DNA of 64,000 bases. Source: Cryptomeria japonica. Lineage: Eukaryota > Streptophyta > Pinopsida > Cupressales > Cupressaceae. Position numbers and translations under genes: made by a program. Below, one piece after another: positions 25,810 through 37,142 of the stretch (its first letter is position 1; each line of letters begins with the position of its first letter). The notes below the pieces were generated by a model, which saw only the letters and a program-made list of their open reading frames with translations, did not search any database and had not been told where the DNA came from. The stretch lies in assembly GCF_030272615.1 (NCBI RefSeq), contig NC_081410.1:117497140-117561139 (forward strand), in the 5' to 3' direction.

Positions 25810-25852
<43 letters not shown>

Positions 25853-25902
25853 ACTTATAATATATTGCTTGCTTCAATCTGAATGAGGCTATATCCTTAA
25901 CA
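25062..25902 (-). repeat. 3' LTR of Copia C (841 bp)
   Basis: Its ends TGTTAAG and CTTAACA are perfect 7-bp inverted repeats. It aligns with 30570-31092 over the first 530 bases. It contains two GGGTCATGACCC palindromes (25427-25438 and 25461-25472) and a compound microsatellite at 25727-25850. Confidence 0.85.
25727..25850. repeat. Compound microsatellite inside the LTR
   Basis: Read directly: (AT)11 at 25727-25748, (AG)8 at 25749-25764, (ATAG)9 at 25765-25800, a short spacer, then (GT)18 at 25815-25850. It lies in the outer part of the Copia C LTR, a part missing from the other, truncated LTR. Confidence 0.95.
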
Positions 25903-25912
25903 CTCCTTCTTA
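25903..25912 (-). promoter_or_regulatory. Polypurine tract of Copia C
   Basis: On the minus strand AAGAAGGAG directly precedes the LTR start TGTTAAGG. Confidence 0.6.
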
Positions 25913-26562
25913 GCAAAAGAGGATTGAATTTCATAATTATGTTAAGGAACAACATTCTAGATATATATTCATTTGGTATGTGTATATACATTCACTCAGT
26001 AACGCTTACCAGTGGAATACTTCATATCTCAGGGAGATATGGATTATCTGATCTCCAGCACTTTGGGACAACAACTACATGAATTCTATCAGATAACAAC
26101 CTTGATCCTAGTAACAACTACAATATTGTCATTATCAAAGGTATTATGTTCTTCAACATATTAATTTTTGTCCATTTTTAGTCCGTCATGATAATTAATC
26201 AAAACTTAGGAGCAATAATTTTAGTATCATGCCATCCGGCACATTCCGGGATAGCAAATTAATGTAGTCAATCATGATATGATTGTTATCATAATCTTTG
26301 ACACATTTCGGGACAACACTCAATGACAACAAATCAATAATTCAAACACAACAAATTCAATATCAAGATTTCCAACATATTTCGGGACAACAACTTAATG
26401 TAGTCAATCTTGATAACAGATCAAGCTATTGTTGAGGTCGTCACCTTACAATAGTGATCTTACACATTCATCACATGAAAGATCGTCACCTTTCATGACA
26501 TAACACACAAATGCAATATTGCATCCAAAATATTCATGAATAAATCAAATTAGAAATTTCAA

Positions 26563-29500
26563 TTACAATTTAGTCATACCAAGTTTACCTCTAAAGTACT
26601 CCACTTTCAACTCTGCGAGAGGTTTGGTGAATATGTCGACACTTTGCTCTTCAGTGCTGATGTAAGCCAATTTGATATCATCTTTGTCTACCATATCTCT
26701 CATGTAATGGTAAGGGATTTCTATATGCTTGGATCGATTATGAAAAACTGGATTTATAGAAAGTTTGATGCAGCTTTGATTTCATAGTGAATCACTGTGG
26801 GGTTCAAGGGCTTCCCAAATAGTCCAACTAGTAATTTCCTTAACCACATTGCTTCACGAGCTCCCATGGGGACAACCATATATTCGGCTTCAGTGGAACT
26901 CTAAGCAACTATTGATTGTTTCCTACTAAACCAGGATATCATAGCCGATCCAAGACTGAAACAACACCCCAGAGTACTTTTACGATCAATGGAACTGCCT
27001 ACCCAGTCGGAATCGGAATACCCTTGGAGTTGTATCTCAACATTTTCATACTTCAAGCCAAGTCCAATAGTACCATGCAAGTATCCAAGAATATGCTTAG
27101 CAACCATTAGGTGAATCTTCTTAGGATCGCACATGAAATGACTTAACATATTAGTAGCATAACAAATATCAGGGCGAGTGTTTACCAAGTACATAAGAGA
27201 TCCAATAATTTGTCTATAGTATGTAGGATCTTTAGGTTCTGAATCTACCGCTTCACTTTTAAGCTTATGAAAATGTGTTTCCTTTGGAGTGGATAGAGGT
27301 TTACAATCCATCATACTAAATCTGGTCAAGATATCAGTGGTATATTTTCCTTAATTTAGGAAAATATAATTCTCTTTTCACCATACTTCTAGGCCCAGAA
27401 AATAGTGCAGAAGACCTAGATCCTTCATATCAAATTCAGCCACAAGACCTTGTTTGCATTTTACAATAAGATGATCTTCCCCTTTTATCAATAAGTCATC
27501 AACATAGAGAACAAGTATTAACATGTCACCATCCGATATTTTGAAGTATATGTTAGGATCTGCTTCATTTTTGGAATATCCTAGCTTGGAGAGATAACTA
27601 TCTATCCTTTCATACCATGCCCCGGGAGCTTGCTTAAGGCCATAGAGAGCTTTTTTTAGTTTACACATAGAGGTTTCTATCATGTGTAGCAAAGCCTTCA
27701 GGTTGTTCTATATATACTTCTTCCTCAATAACACCATTCAAAAATGTGGTCTTTACGTACATTTGGTGTATCTTCCACCCTTTAGACGTTGCAATGGCAA
27801 TAATGGTTCTTACAGAAGTACATCGGGCAACTGGAGCAAACGTCTCTTCGTAATCAATTCCAGCCTTTTGAGAAAACCCCCTGGCAATGAATCTGGCTTT
27901 GTGTTTTTCAATACTACCATCTAGTGCATATTTGATTTTGAATAACCACTTTGAAGAGACAACCGATTTGTCTTTTGGTCTAGGTACAATATCTCAAACA
28001 TCATTTTTTAAGATAGATTGGTATTCCTCAATCATTGCATCTTTCCAAGCATGACATGTCAAAGCCTCTTCAACATTTGATGGTTCAGATTTTGTAAGCT
28101 CGGTCATGAGTGCAACATAGCATGATTGACTTCTTGTTTTCTTACTCTCTGCAGATTTCATCAGGTTCCACATTATTTTCTTCAATCATCTTTCTTGCCC
28201 ATAGCAACCTTTTCTTGTTGTTAGGAATTTCAGCATTCTCAAAATTACATGATGGAGGTTCATGATCTTCTATGATATTCTCCCTTTGATTCTCAATTGT
28301 ATGATTTTCATTTGATTCTGTGATTTGATCATCTTTCTGCACTTAGAGAGAGTTTATAAGCAGTATCTTCTTCAAATTTGACATCTCTACTGATTTCAAT
28401 AGATCTTCATCCTAGAATATAGACTCTGTATCCATTAGTGGTTTCACTATATCCAACAAATATGCCTTTCTTCCCAGAGGGTTCTAGTTTGGTCCTCTTT
28501 TCTTTAGGAACATGAATATACACATGACAACCAAATATTCTTAGATGGCTTAAATCTAGTTTATTCCTTGTAAAGGCTTCTTCAGGTGTTATATTCTCTA
28601 AGATTGAATGAGGGCATATGTTTTGAATGTAAATAGTTGTATTTGAGGCTTCAGCCCAAAATGAGATATGTAGATTTTGATCATGCATCATGGCTTTAGT
28701 GGCTTCGATGATGGTTCTGTTTTTCCTTTTTGCGACTCCATTTTGTTGAGGATTATAAGGTATTGTACACTCCCTTTTAATCCCAACAGAAAAGCAAAAT
28801 TCTTTTAAAAAAATCAGAGATATATTCACTCCCATTCTCTGATCTTAGAGTCTTTATTTTCTTCCCAATTGATTTTCCACTAAGGCTTTAAATTCTCTGA
28901 ATTTCAATAACACTTCATTTGATTCTTTAAGTTTTATGAAATAGATCCAAGTTTTCCTAGAGTAGTCATCAACAAATATCACGCAATACAAAAATCCCCC
29001 TAGTGATGGGAATGACATTGGACCACACAAATCAGTGTGGACAAGTTCTAGTACAACTTTTGATTTATGTTCACTTGGAGGAAAGGACCCTTTTGAGTTC
29101 TTCCCTAGAGAACATCCATTACAAGTTCCAACATGATCAGATTTTAGATTAGGTAATCATGTGGTGATCTTTCCTATATAAGGTAGGGCACTAAACCGAA
29201 GATGTCCAAATCTTCTATGCCAAATTTCATGAATTTGATACTTCATGATTTAGTGCATATTTTTTAGCATTACATAATTTATATAAACTACCATCTCTAG
29301 ATCCTATAGGAATAGTATTCTTTATGTTAGAATTTTTAGGCCAGAGTAGAACTTTATCTTCATGGAAGGTGATGTGATATCCTTGATCAGCTAGTCCTGA
29401 AATAGAGACCAAATTTCTTTTGATACCCGATACAAAAAGAACATCTTTCAATTGTAATGTAGCTCCCGTTCTTAATTGAATTGAGCAAGTCCCAATTCAT

Positions 29501-29592
29501 TTCATTGGATAGGTAGAATTGTCTCCAATTGTAACTTCTTCAGTTGAGTGCCCTTCAAAGGTTTCGAATTGATCTCTAAATCTAGTTATGTG
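26563..29592 (-). pseudogene. Copia C pol (integrase, reverse transcriptase, RNase H), broken
   Basis: Minus-strand order: zinc-binding/integrase N-terminal part about 29451-29227; integrase C-terminal part 28835-28407 with P-Q-Q-N-G-V-A and the F-G-C-H-V-Y block; linker near 28340-28000; reverse transcriptase about 27990-27378 with Y-G-L-K-Q-A-P-G-A-W-Y and an intact Y-V-D-D; RNase H 27329-26600 with D-S-D-W-V-G. The frame ends at a stop at 26563-26565 after the usual F-T-K-P-L tail. Several stops and frameshifts separate the pieces, so no full polyprotein can be made. Confidence 0.85.
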
Positions 29593-30474
29593 TCATGATG
29601 CTCCGCTATTGATTATCCACATATTTTTGTTTGAATTTAGCTCGCTTGATAAGGCTAAGAAGAATAGAGGATTCTCTCCTTCCTTAACTTCAGCTATGGT
29701 TGCTTGGGCTTTCTTTCTTTCTGAGCAAAACCTGTGAGTGTATCCAAATTTATCACACCTGTAGCATTGAATCTTGGAGAAGTCTTTTATTTTGTGATTT
29801 TGATTGTTATTTCCTATCTTCCGTTTGAACTTATTTTTCTTCCCTTTGTTGCTTGTGTTGGCATGTAGTGCTTGAATTTCTCCCTCTTTATTTGGACCCA
29901 TCCCTCTTGTAATTAGTCGAGATTCTTCTTGAATGCAATCGTTCTTGAGTTGATCGAATTTTGGTAGTGTAGGTCGAGCACTAATGCCTTGAATAAAGGA
30001 TTCCCAATTGGATGGTAATCCCTTAAGTGCTATTAGAGATAGCTCCATATCATCTACATTATTTCTAATAGTTGACAATTGGTCTTTCAACTCTAAAATC
30101 CTCATGAAATAGGATGTGATTGTTTCTCCTTTGTTCATCTTGATATGCATTAATTGTTGTTTTAAAGTAAGCAATTTGCTTGCATTATTTATTTCATATG
30201 TATTTTGGATGGTCTTGAACATATCATAAGTTGTAGTTAGTTTTGATATGGTTGGAAGAATGTGATCTTTAACAACATCAATTATTATTTTCTTAGCCTT
30301 GTTATTGTGTCTTTTTCAGGTTGTTTTCTCTAGTTCGTCTTCGGGTATCTTAGTGTCTTCTTCTATATATGCATCCAATTCAAGTTCTTGAAGAATTGCT
30401 ATTATTAGAATTTTCCATGAGACAAAGTTGGACGCACCTTCGAGTCTATCCTCCACTCTAACACCGTTCACCAT
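29593..30474 (-). pseudogene. Copia C gag and protease start, broken
   Basis: An ATG at 30472-30474 opens the usual Copia gag. One in-frame TGA interrupts it at 30316-30318 and another at 29593-29595, just after the protease motif. The zinc knuckle at about 29766-29727 reads C-x2-C-x4-Y-x4-C: the conserved His of CCHC is Tyr here, a CAT-to-TAT type change. The protease site reads N-S-G-A instead of D-S-G-A (codon at 29608-29610), again explainable by G-to-A. Both changes should inactivate the domains. Confidence 0.85.
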
Positions 30475-30551
30475 GATTGTTCTTCCTTTGATTTTGAATG
30501 CAAGTCTGAATTTTAATTAAAAATATCACTATCTTTATTTATTTCTCTACC

Positions 30552-30569
30552 AATTTGGCTCTAATACCA
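30552..30569 (-). promoter_or_regulatory. tRNA-Met-type primer binding site of Copia C
   Basis: Read on the minus strand, TGGTATTAGAGCC directly follows the LTR end CTTAACA. It matches the Copia consensus TGGTATCAGAGC with one C-to-T change. Confidence 0.85.
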
Positions 30570-31092
30570 TGTTAAGAAATATAGATTAGTGATAGAGAAA
30601 AACAATAGTCTTTTAATCTCAATGTATATCCGATATTTACTTTCAGACTTTATCACAGTCTTTAGATATTCTTTCGTAAGAATAATCTCAGATTTGATCT
30701 GAGAATACAATGAGAATAATGCTATATAGTAAGAACAAACTTTCAAAGTGATCGTTGATATGTATATATTGATCATTGATATATATATTTGATTCTGTCA
30801 AATTATAACTGATGAATATATAAATTATCGACTGCTTGTTGTATAATGTAATTGTCACTGTTATTGATTATATTATTCACAACAAGCATCGATATCATTG
30901 TGCATATATATTGGTGAAGAGTTATGTCTATGTAGGGGCATGACCCCTACGTGGCTTTATGCCAGGTAGGGTCATGACCCTACATAGCCATAACACTTTA
31001 ACATATTAGCAATCATCATTAGTTATTCACCGAAGCATTTATTGTGCTCGATACTATCGGACATAACAATAACAATTCGGTGTTATTAGTAT
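30570..31092 (-). repeat. Truncated 5' LTR of Copia C
   Basis: It matches 25062 to about 25590 with moderate divergence, then identity stops near 31092, so about 310 bases of the outer U3 end, including the region of the microsatellite, are missing. Confidence 0.8.
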
Positions 31093-31744
31093 TCATCTTC
31101 TTCATGATGCTAAAAATTGACCTACATATCATGCTTAACAACATCACCTTATGTGAACTTATATTAGCAATAAATAAAGCAAATCATCACTATAAGATAG
31201 CATCAGTGAAGCACAAATGAGCAACATAAGAGCATCACATAAAACAAGACTTATGTGGACAAACCCATGTGACAACAAACTCCTCCAAGAAGAGAGACCA
31301 AGCATGCATTTCTTAGTATCCATTTTTATACCTTGATTTTATTTAGAAAAAATATACTATTTTATATTATATACTTTTTTTTTTTTTTTGCTAACTTATT
31401 ATATCTTTAAATTTATTTTTTAGAATATTATATCACAGTTTTCTTGCATTTTGCAACCTTATTATATAATATTGATTAGCAATAGGGTATCCATGATACA
31501 AATTGATAATAATTATCAATTCTTACATACGTATATACTCACAAATTTTGAGTAAATGAAAAGCCACTATGTCATTTTAACAGATTCAATTATTTCTTAT
31601 CTTAAGAATTCCAATTGGTTCCATTTTCTATTAAGTTCCATTCTTAATAGTACTATTTATCTACAATATAAAATTTCATAAAATAAAAATGTGTGTGTAC
31701 ATGACTAATAGTGCAATACCTAGACTGAAAAAGAGTTCCTTCTT
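31093..31744. other. AT-rich junction DNA
   Basis: Between the truncated Copia LTR and clear plastid sequence. There is a long T-run near 31377-31390 and no gene. The right part may already be plastid spacer upstream of ndhF; the exact junction cannot be placed by eye. Confidence 0.4.
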
Positions 31745-31981
31745 GCTCATCTTACAAATATTTGATTAGTATCAGTATTGATCGGTTCCCATCTGGTATT
31801 TGTAGAAAAAAGATGAAAAAAGGTCGCACTCAATATGAAATTGATAGGATTCCATCCCATATTCTATCATTCTTCTTTATTCATGATCTATCATTTTTAT
31901 TTTATACTCTTCAGGATCTAGTGGATTGGAAACCAAGAATGTGGAATATAAAAATATTTAGAATAATCATTTAATCTTCCT

Positions 31982-34186
31982 ATGGAATTTATATACAAAT
32001 ATGCTTGGATCGTGCCTTTCCTTCCGCTTTTAGCTTCTGTGCCAATCAGATTAGGCTCCTTATTTTTTCTAGGAGCAACTAAGAGTGTTTGTCCTATATG
32101 GGCTCTTATTAGCATTTTTCTGTCAAGCATAGCTATGTTTCTTTCTTTCAATTTGTTCTTGCAACATATTACTGGCGATCCCATCTATCGATATTTCTGG
32201 TCCTGGGTTATCAATAATAAGTTTTCATTAGAGTTGGGCTATTTGATTGATCCACTTACTTCCATTATGTTAGTTTTAATCACAACAGTTGGAACCATGG
32301 TTATGATCTACAATGATAATTATATGTCTCATGATAAAACATATGTGAGGTTTTTTGCTTACCTTAATTTTTTCAATGTTTCTATGTTGGGGCTAGTTAT
32401 TAGCCCTAATTTCTTACAAATATATATATTTTGGGAATTAGTAGGAATGTGTTCCTATTTATTGATAGGTTTTTTATTTACGTGACCCAGTGCGGCTAAT
32501 TCTTGTCAAAAAACATTTATAACTAACCGTGCAGGGGATTTTGGACTCTTATTAGGAATCCTAGGTTTTTATTGGGTAACAGGTAGTTTCGAATTTCAAT
32601 ATTTGTTTGAAAAATTAAATGAATTGACTGACATTGATGGGGTTGGTTCGATTTTTGTTACTTCATGTGCTTTTCTCTTATTTTTAGGTTCAGTAGCCAA
32701 ATCTGCATAAGTCCCACTTCATGTATGGTTACTTGATGTTGTGGAAGGGCCTAATCCTATTTCAGCTCTTATACATGCCGCTATTATGGTAGCAACAAGA
32801 ATTTATCTTGTAGCTTGATTGTTTCCTCTTTTTAAATCTCTACCTTTAATAATGTATCTTATCTCTTGGATAGGTGGAATAACAGCTCTATTGGGAGATA
32901 CTATGGCTCTCGGTCAAAAAGATCTTAAAAGAGGCTTGGCTTATTCTACTATGTCTCAATTAAGTTACATGATGTTATCTCTAGGGATAGATTCCTATCG
33001 AATCACTCTCTTCCATTTGATTACACATGCTTATTCCAAGGCATTATTGTTCCTAGGATCCAGATCAGTGATCCATTCCATGGAACCCATTGTTGGATAT
33101 TGCCCCCGTAAAAGTCAGAATATGGCTCTTATGGGTGGTTTGAGGAAATATATGCCAATTATAGGAATCACTTTTCTTTTAGGGACACTTTCTCTTTCTG
33201 GTATTCCACTGTTTGCTTGTTTTTGGTCTAAAGACCAAATTCTTAGTGATAGTAAGTTATCTTCTCCCATTTTTGGGGGGATAACTTGGTTCACAGCAAA
33301 ATTAACTGCCTTTTACATGTTTCGTATGTACTTACTTACTTTTGAAAGGGACTTCTGCGTAAATTTAGTTAATTCATATAACAACCATATTACATTATAT
33401 TCGACTTCTATGTGGGGAGAGGAGGAATCCAAGATATTAAATAGAACGAGAGCAAATTCTATGTCCAATCAAATTATAGGAAGGAATAATTCCTTTTCCA
33501 AAGAAGCATTTCAAATTTTGAATAAGATGGAAGGATTGTACAAAAAAGAACATAGGTTTGGTTGTCACTTGTCCTTTCTTTTATAAAGGATCTTTTGTAT
33601 ATCCAAAAGAATCGGGCAAGGCAATGTTATTTTCTTTAGTTGTATTGGGAATATTTACTCTGTTTGTTGGATTAGTAGGATTTCCTTTTTTCAAAGTGGA
33701 ATGAGGTATGACATATTATCTCAATGGTTTACTTCATCGATGGCCCCTTTTGATAAGAAACATCCAGAGAATCAGTCCTAATTTTTCATAGACGCAGTCC
33801 CCTCAGTTGGTATAGCATTTCTTGGTATATTGATTGCATGTATTCTATATAAACCTATTTACTTCTTATCACAAGATGTATATCATAAAACAAAACCTCA
33901 TATGAAGATTATTATGGACCAATCGATTAATATTATATATAATTGGTCTTTTTATCGAGCTTACATAGACATATATTATGACAAAATCTTGATTAAAGGT
34001 ATACGAGAATTAGCTAAAACAAGTCATTCATTTGATCAATGGACAATTGATGGAATCCCAAATCGAGTAGGTTTTTTAGGTTTTTTTGTAGGAGAGGGAA
34101 TGAGATGCTTAGGAGGGGAACGTATATCTTCGTATATATTTTTTTCCTTATTTTGTATATTAATATATTACTATTCATTTTCATAA
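31982..34186 (+). pseudogene. ndhF: ndhF pseudogene (NADH dehydrogenase-like complex subunit 5)
   Basis: In plastids NdhF is a multi-helix membrane subunit of the thylakoid NDH complex used in cyclic electron flow. The 2.2-kb length and ATG at 31982 match the whole gene. The first 167 residues are open to a TGA at 32483-32485, where the family has Arg (F-T-R-P). A TAA at 32708-32710 replaces the Gln before P-L-H-V-W-L, and a TGA at 32816-32818 replaces the Arg of A-R-L. All three are C-to-T type. From 32819 to 33586 the frame is open ([18 protein letters not shown]). Frameshifts scramble about 33550-33800, then the C-terminal part is open to 34186. It cannot encode a functional subunit. Confidence 0.93.
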
Positions 34187-34968
34187 TGAATATTTTCATT
34201 CTATCCATAGAAAACGAGAATATATATATTGTGCTCTTTATCAGCATTGATGTCTATAATAGCATCCTTTTTCAATATCATTCCCTGGATTTATTTTTAA
34301 AATAATAAAATATTGTTAATTGATATTCTTTGTGAATGAATATGATTCAGTTATTTCATCAACTGGTTTACATGGAACAAATAGATATAGAGATTAAAAA
34401 AAATGAAAGATTATGAAAAAACTTATTGAAATGCTTGCAAAGACAAATAGGTGAGTCATTGATCCGATGAAGGTACGATCACTGAGATCCATTTTCATGC
34501 TTTACCACTTTAAAATACTTCATTTACCAAAATAAAATTCCTGAGTGGATCAACTAGCCCATGATTCAAAGGTTGTACACTCTACATAAGGTAGAAAGAT
34601 GAAAGGCCTACTTGATGGAAATCAATTTGAGAGAATTGATGAATGCATTTTCAAAGAACTGCTAGTAACAAATCACCTTAGCTTGCTCATAATTTTAAAT
34701 AAATGAGCGAGCTAGCCCTAGAATTTATTCCCAATCTACACGGGGATGTTGGTAACATTGTTGGGATAAAATTATCAATGAAATTAAAATAAGTTTTAAA
34801 AAAATGTGTCGAAGCGAATAGAGGGTTACTCCAATTCAACTCTAGAAATTGGACAGTTTTTTTACTCTTTTTATGGTCCGATCTTTGTTATCGATAATAT
34901 CTTATTCATAATTTGAAACAATAATTTGCTATTTGTTCATTAAAAAAAAGTTCTTGAAGAAAAGATCT
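34187..34968. other. Plastid-derived spacer between ndhF and trnN
   Basis: AT-rich, no gene. Its position implies plastid origin; I saw no trace of ycf1. Confidence 0.5.
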
Positions 34969-35040
34969 CTCCTCGAATAGGATTTGAACCTACAACCATT
35001 CGGTTAACAGCCAACCACTCTACCACTGAGCTACTGAGGA
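34969..35040 (-). tRNA. trnN-GUU: trnN-GUU, plastid-derived
   Basis: On the minus strand the 72 bases fold as tRNA-Asn: acceptor TCCTCAG paired with the GAGGAG-type 3' end, anticodon GTT, and T-arm GGTTCAAATCC. Compared with the plastid gene as I remember it, most differences are C-to-T or G-to-A at former CG sites. It lies in a nuclear insertion and is unlikely to be expressed. Confidence 0.88.
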
Positions 35041-35778
35041 ATAACGAAGGTATGAAGTTTCTATATATCTTTAAAATGAAACTACCTATAACAAGTGCAT
35101 CAGCGATTGAAAAATTCAATGCAAAGGTTTATTCAAAACACCTCCACCTTCTTATGCCTATTCTAGGCTATATTATAAGCATAATAGGTTATGATAGCAA
35201 TCCCTCCTTTGTTTCTCTGGAGACGGTGATCGATCACTACCACAATCTTATTCGTTGCCCCCCCTCCTCCATTCGAGATACATACTGATAGATCGATACA
35301 GTGTTGCAAAGCTTCCAATGAGCTAAGTATATTGCACTTTGTCCAAAGTCCAACAAAGACCTCTCTATCCCTGGCCTACTGGTTACCCTATAGAAACTAC
35401 CCCTTTCTTTTTAAACCGTGAAACATAGCAGATATAGTAGCACTCGAAACTGCAATTCATAAATAGATGACCCTAATTTGAATAAGGAAGCATCTTAATG
35501 AATGAGTAAGAGCCCTTGGTTCTTACCAATACGTCTGGAACCAATGAGAAAGAGTTATAGAAGAAGGTCATACACAAATAATTGTTCTATATATAATATA
35601 ATCTTGAACATATGAAAAATAGTAGTGTATGCAGTGTAGGGACCTTTATAGTAAACAACAAATTTAGCTATTGGTATTCGCAGTTCTCTTATTAGTTTGA
35701 GAGAAGTCATAGTAATTTGAGAATTTTATTCTATATAACTATTATAGAGACTCATAGTCTCTCTATAGTGGATTGGTT

Positions 35779-35852
35779 TGGGCGAGAAGGGATATGAACC
35801 CTCAACACCGTGGTTCGTAGCCACGTGCTCTAATCCTCTGAGCTATAGGCCC
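35779..35852 (-). tRNA. trnR-ACG: trnR-ACG copy 1, plastid-derived
   Basis: The minus-strand 74-base sequence matches tRNA-Arg with anticodon ACG (loop CTACGAA) and a T-arm with GGTTCATATCC, where the family has TTCGAAT. The acceptor stem is slightly degraded. Confidence 0.85.
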
Positions 35853-36432
35853 CATCTCCACCGAATAACAAAGATTGTGGTGGTCAATCACCACCACAAT
35901 CTTATTCGTTGCCTCCCCTCCTCCATTCGAGATACATATTGATAGATCGATGCGGTGTTGCAGAGCTTCCAGTGAGCTAAGTATATTGTAATTTGTCCAA
36001 AGTCCAACAAAGACCGCTCTATCCCCGGCCTACTGGTTACCCTATAGCAACTACCCCTTTCTTTTTAAACCATGAAACATAGCGGATATAGAAGCACTCG
36101 AAACTGAAATTCGTAAATAGATGACCCTAATTTGAATAAGCAAGCATCTTAATGAATGAGTAAGAGCCCTTGGTTCTTACCAATACGCATGGCACCAATG
36201 AGAAAGAGTTATAGAAGAAGGTCATACACAAATAACTGTTCTCTATATAATATAATCTTGAACATATGAAAAATAGTAGTATACGCAGTGTAGGGACCTT
36301 AATAGTAAACCACAAATTTAGCTATTGGTATTCACAATTCTCTTATTAGTTTGAGAGTAGTCATAGTAATTTAAGAATTTTATTCTATATAACTATTATA
36401 GAGACTCATAGTCTCTCTATAGTGGATTGTTG

Positions 36433-36506
36433 TGGGTGAGGAGGGATATGAACCCCCGAAACCATGGTTTGTAGCCACGTGCTCTAATCCTCTAAGCTAC
36501 AAGCCT
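36433..36506 (-). pseudogene. trnR-ACG: trnR copy 2, anticodon changed to ACA
   Basis: The second copy, in the tandem duplicate, reads CTACAAA in the anticodon loop, so the anticodon is ACA instead of ACG. It also has a changed first acceptor base and a weakened D-arm (GCTTAGAGG). It is surely a pseudogene. Confidence 0.85.
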
Positions 36507-36607
36507 CGTCTCCACCAGATAACAAATATTGCATTTCACAGTGTGGAATGGGAAAAAAAGAATGTCGGGGTTGGGTTTATTTTTAAAAATAAGTAAGCTT
36601 TTTTATT

Positions 36608-36728
36608 ATTCTGGCATCAAGCTATTTTTCCACAGGGCTTCCCCTACAGTATCGTCACCGCAGTAAACTTTAACCACCAAGTTTGGGATGGATTGGTGTG
36701 GTTCCCCTACGCCTGAGACACCAGAATT
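36608..36728 (-). rRNA. rrn5: Plastid-derived 5S rRNA gene copy
   Basis: On the minus strand this matches plastid 5S rRNA throughout (for example GAACCACACCAATCCATCCC and GCGGTGACGATACTG), about 121 bases, with a few substitutions. It lies between trnR and rrn4.5, as in plastomes. It is a nuclear copy and not expected to work in ribosomes. Confidence 0.9.
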
Positions 36729-37040
36729 TCAAACCATAAATGAAGAAGGTGACAAGATATTGGTTAGTACTTGTCGAGTTCTCTGCTCAGCATGGGCGCC
36801 TTTTTGGGGCCCTGCCAAGTAGAGAAGAGAACTCGGAATAATACGAATGGAGCTATGCAATAAAAACTTCTTGGATTTTTCAGCTTATTTTTTGGAAAGA
36901 AAAAGAAATTGATTAGGAGTTGGAAATACTCGATTCCCTTTATTAATCTATTTTTAATCTTTATCACATCTGCAGTAAAATGTTATATCAAAACATACTT
37001 TGTGTACCCGATCAGATCAATCGGGTCATGTAGTAACAAG

Positions 37041-37142
37041 GTTCAAATCTTTCGGTCTCTTAGGATGCCTTGGCTGCATGCATCATTGCACTTCCACTTG
37101 ACACCTATCGTCTAATAAATGACTCCTCTCGCCATGACCTTA
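37041..37142 (-). rRNA. rrn4.5: Plastid-derived 4.5S rRNA gene copy
   Basis: The minus-strand match to plastid 4.5S rRNA includes GATAGGTGTCAAGTGGAAGT with small changes, and CATCCTAAGAGACC near the 3' end. It sits between rrn5 and rrn23. It is degraded. Confidence 0.88.

Larger units (their letters stand above)
25062..31092 (-). mobile_element. Decayed Ty1/Copia retrotransposon C
   Basis: A minus-strand Copia element. The downstream LTR (25062-25902) has TGTTAAG/CTTAACA ends. The upstream LTR (30570-31092) is a truncated copy. A tRNA-Met-type primer site lies just inside the upstream LTR and a purine tract just inside the other. Gag, protease, integrase, reverse transcriptase and RNase H follow in Copia order between 30474 and 26563, with many stops. 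The upstream LTR has lost its outer 300 or so bases, so no target duplication can be read. Confidence 0.85.
35226..36531. repeat. Tandem duplication of a 652-bp plastid segment
   Basis: Copy 1 (about 35226-35877) and copy 2 (about 35880-36531) are closely similar, beginning with ACAATCTTATTCGTTGCC and ending with the trnR gene plus CTCCACC. Each holds the trnN-trnR spacer and one trnR copy. The copies differ by scattered substitutions, so the duplication is not recent. Confidence 0.88.

Noticed and set aside
25727-25850. Repeat array resembling CRISPR or a centromere satellite
   Set aside because: It is a simple compound microsatellite with no spacers and no longer-order period.
31982-33586. 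ndhF with stop codons repaired by RNA editing
   Set aside because: U-to-C editing of stops is known in hornworts and ferns, but here frameshifts, rRNA deletions and nuclear retroelement flanks point to a dead nuclear copy.
35779-36506. trnR copies as working nuclear tRNA genes
   Set aside because: They sit in decayed plastid DNA, with stem damage and, in copy 2, a changed anticodon.
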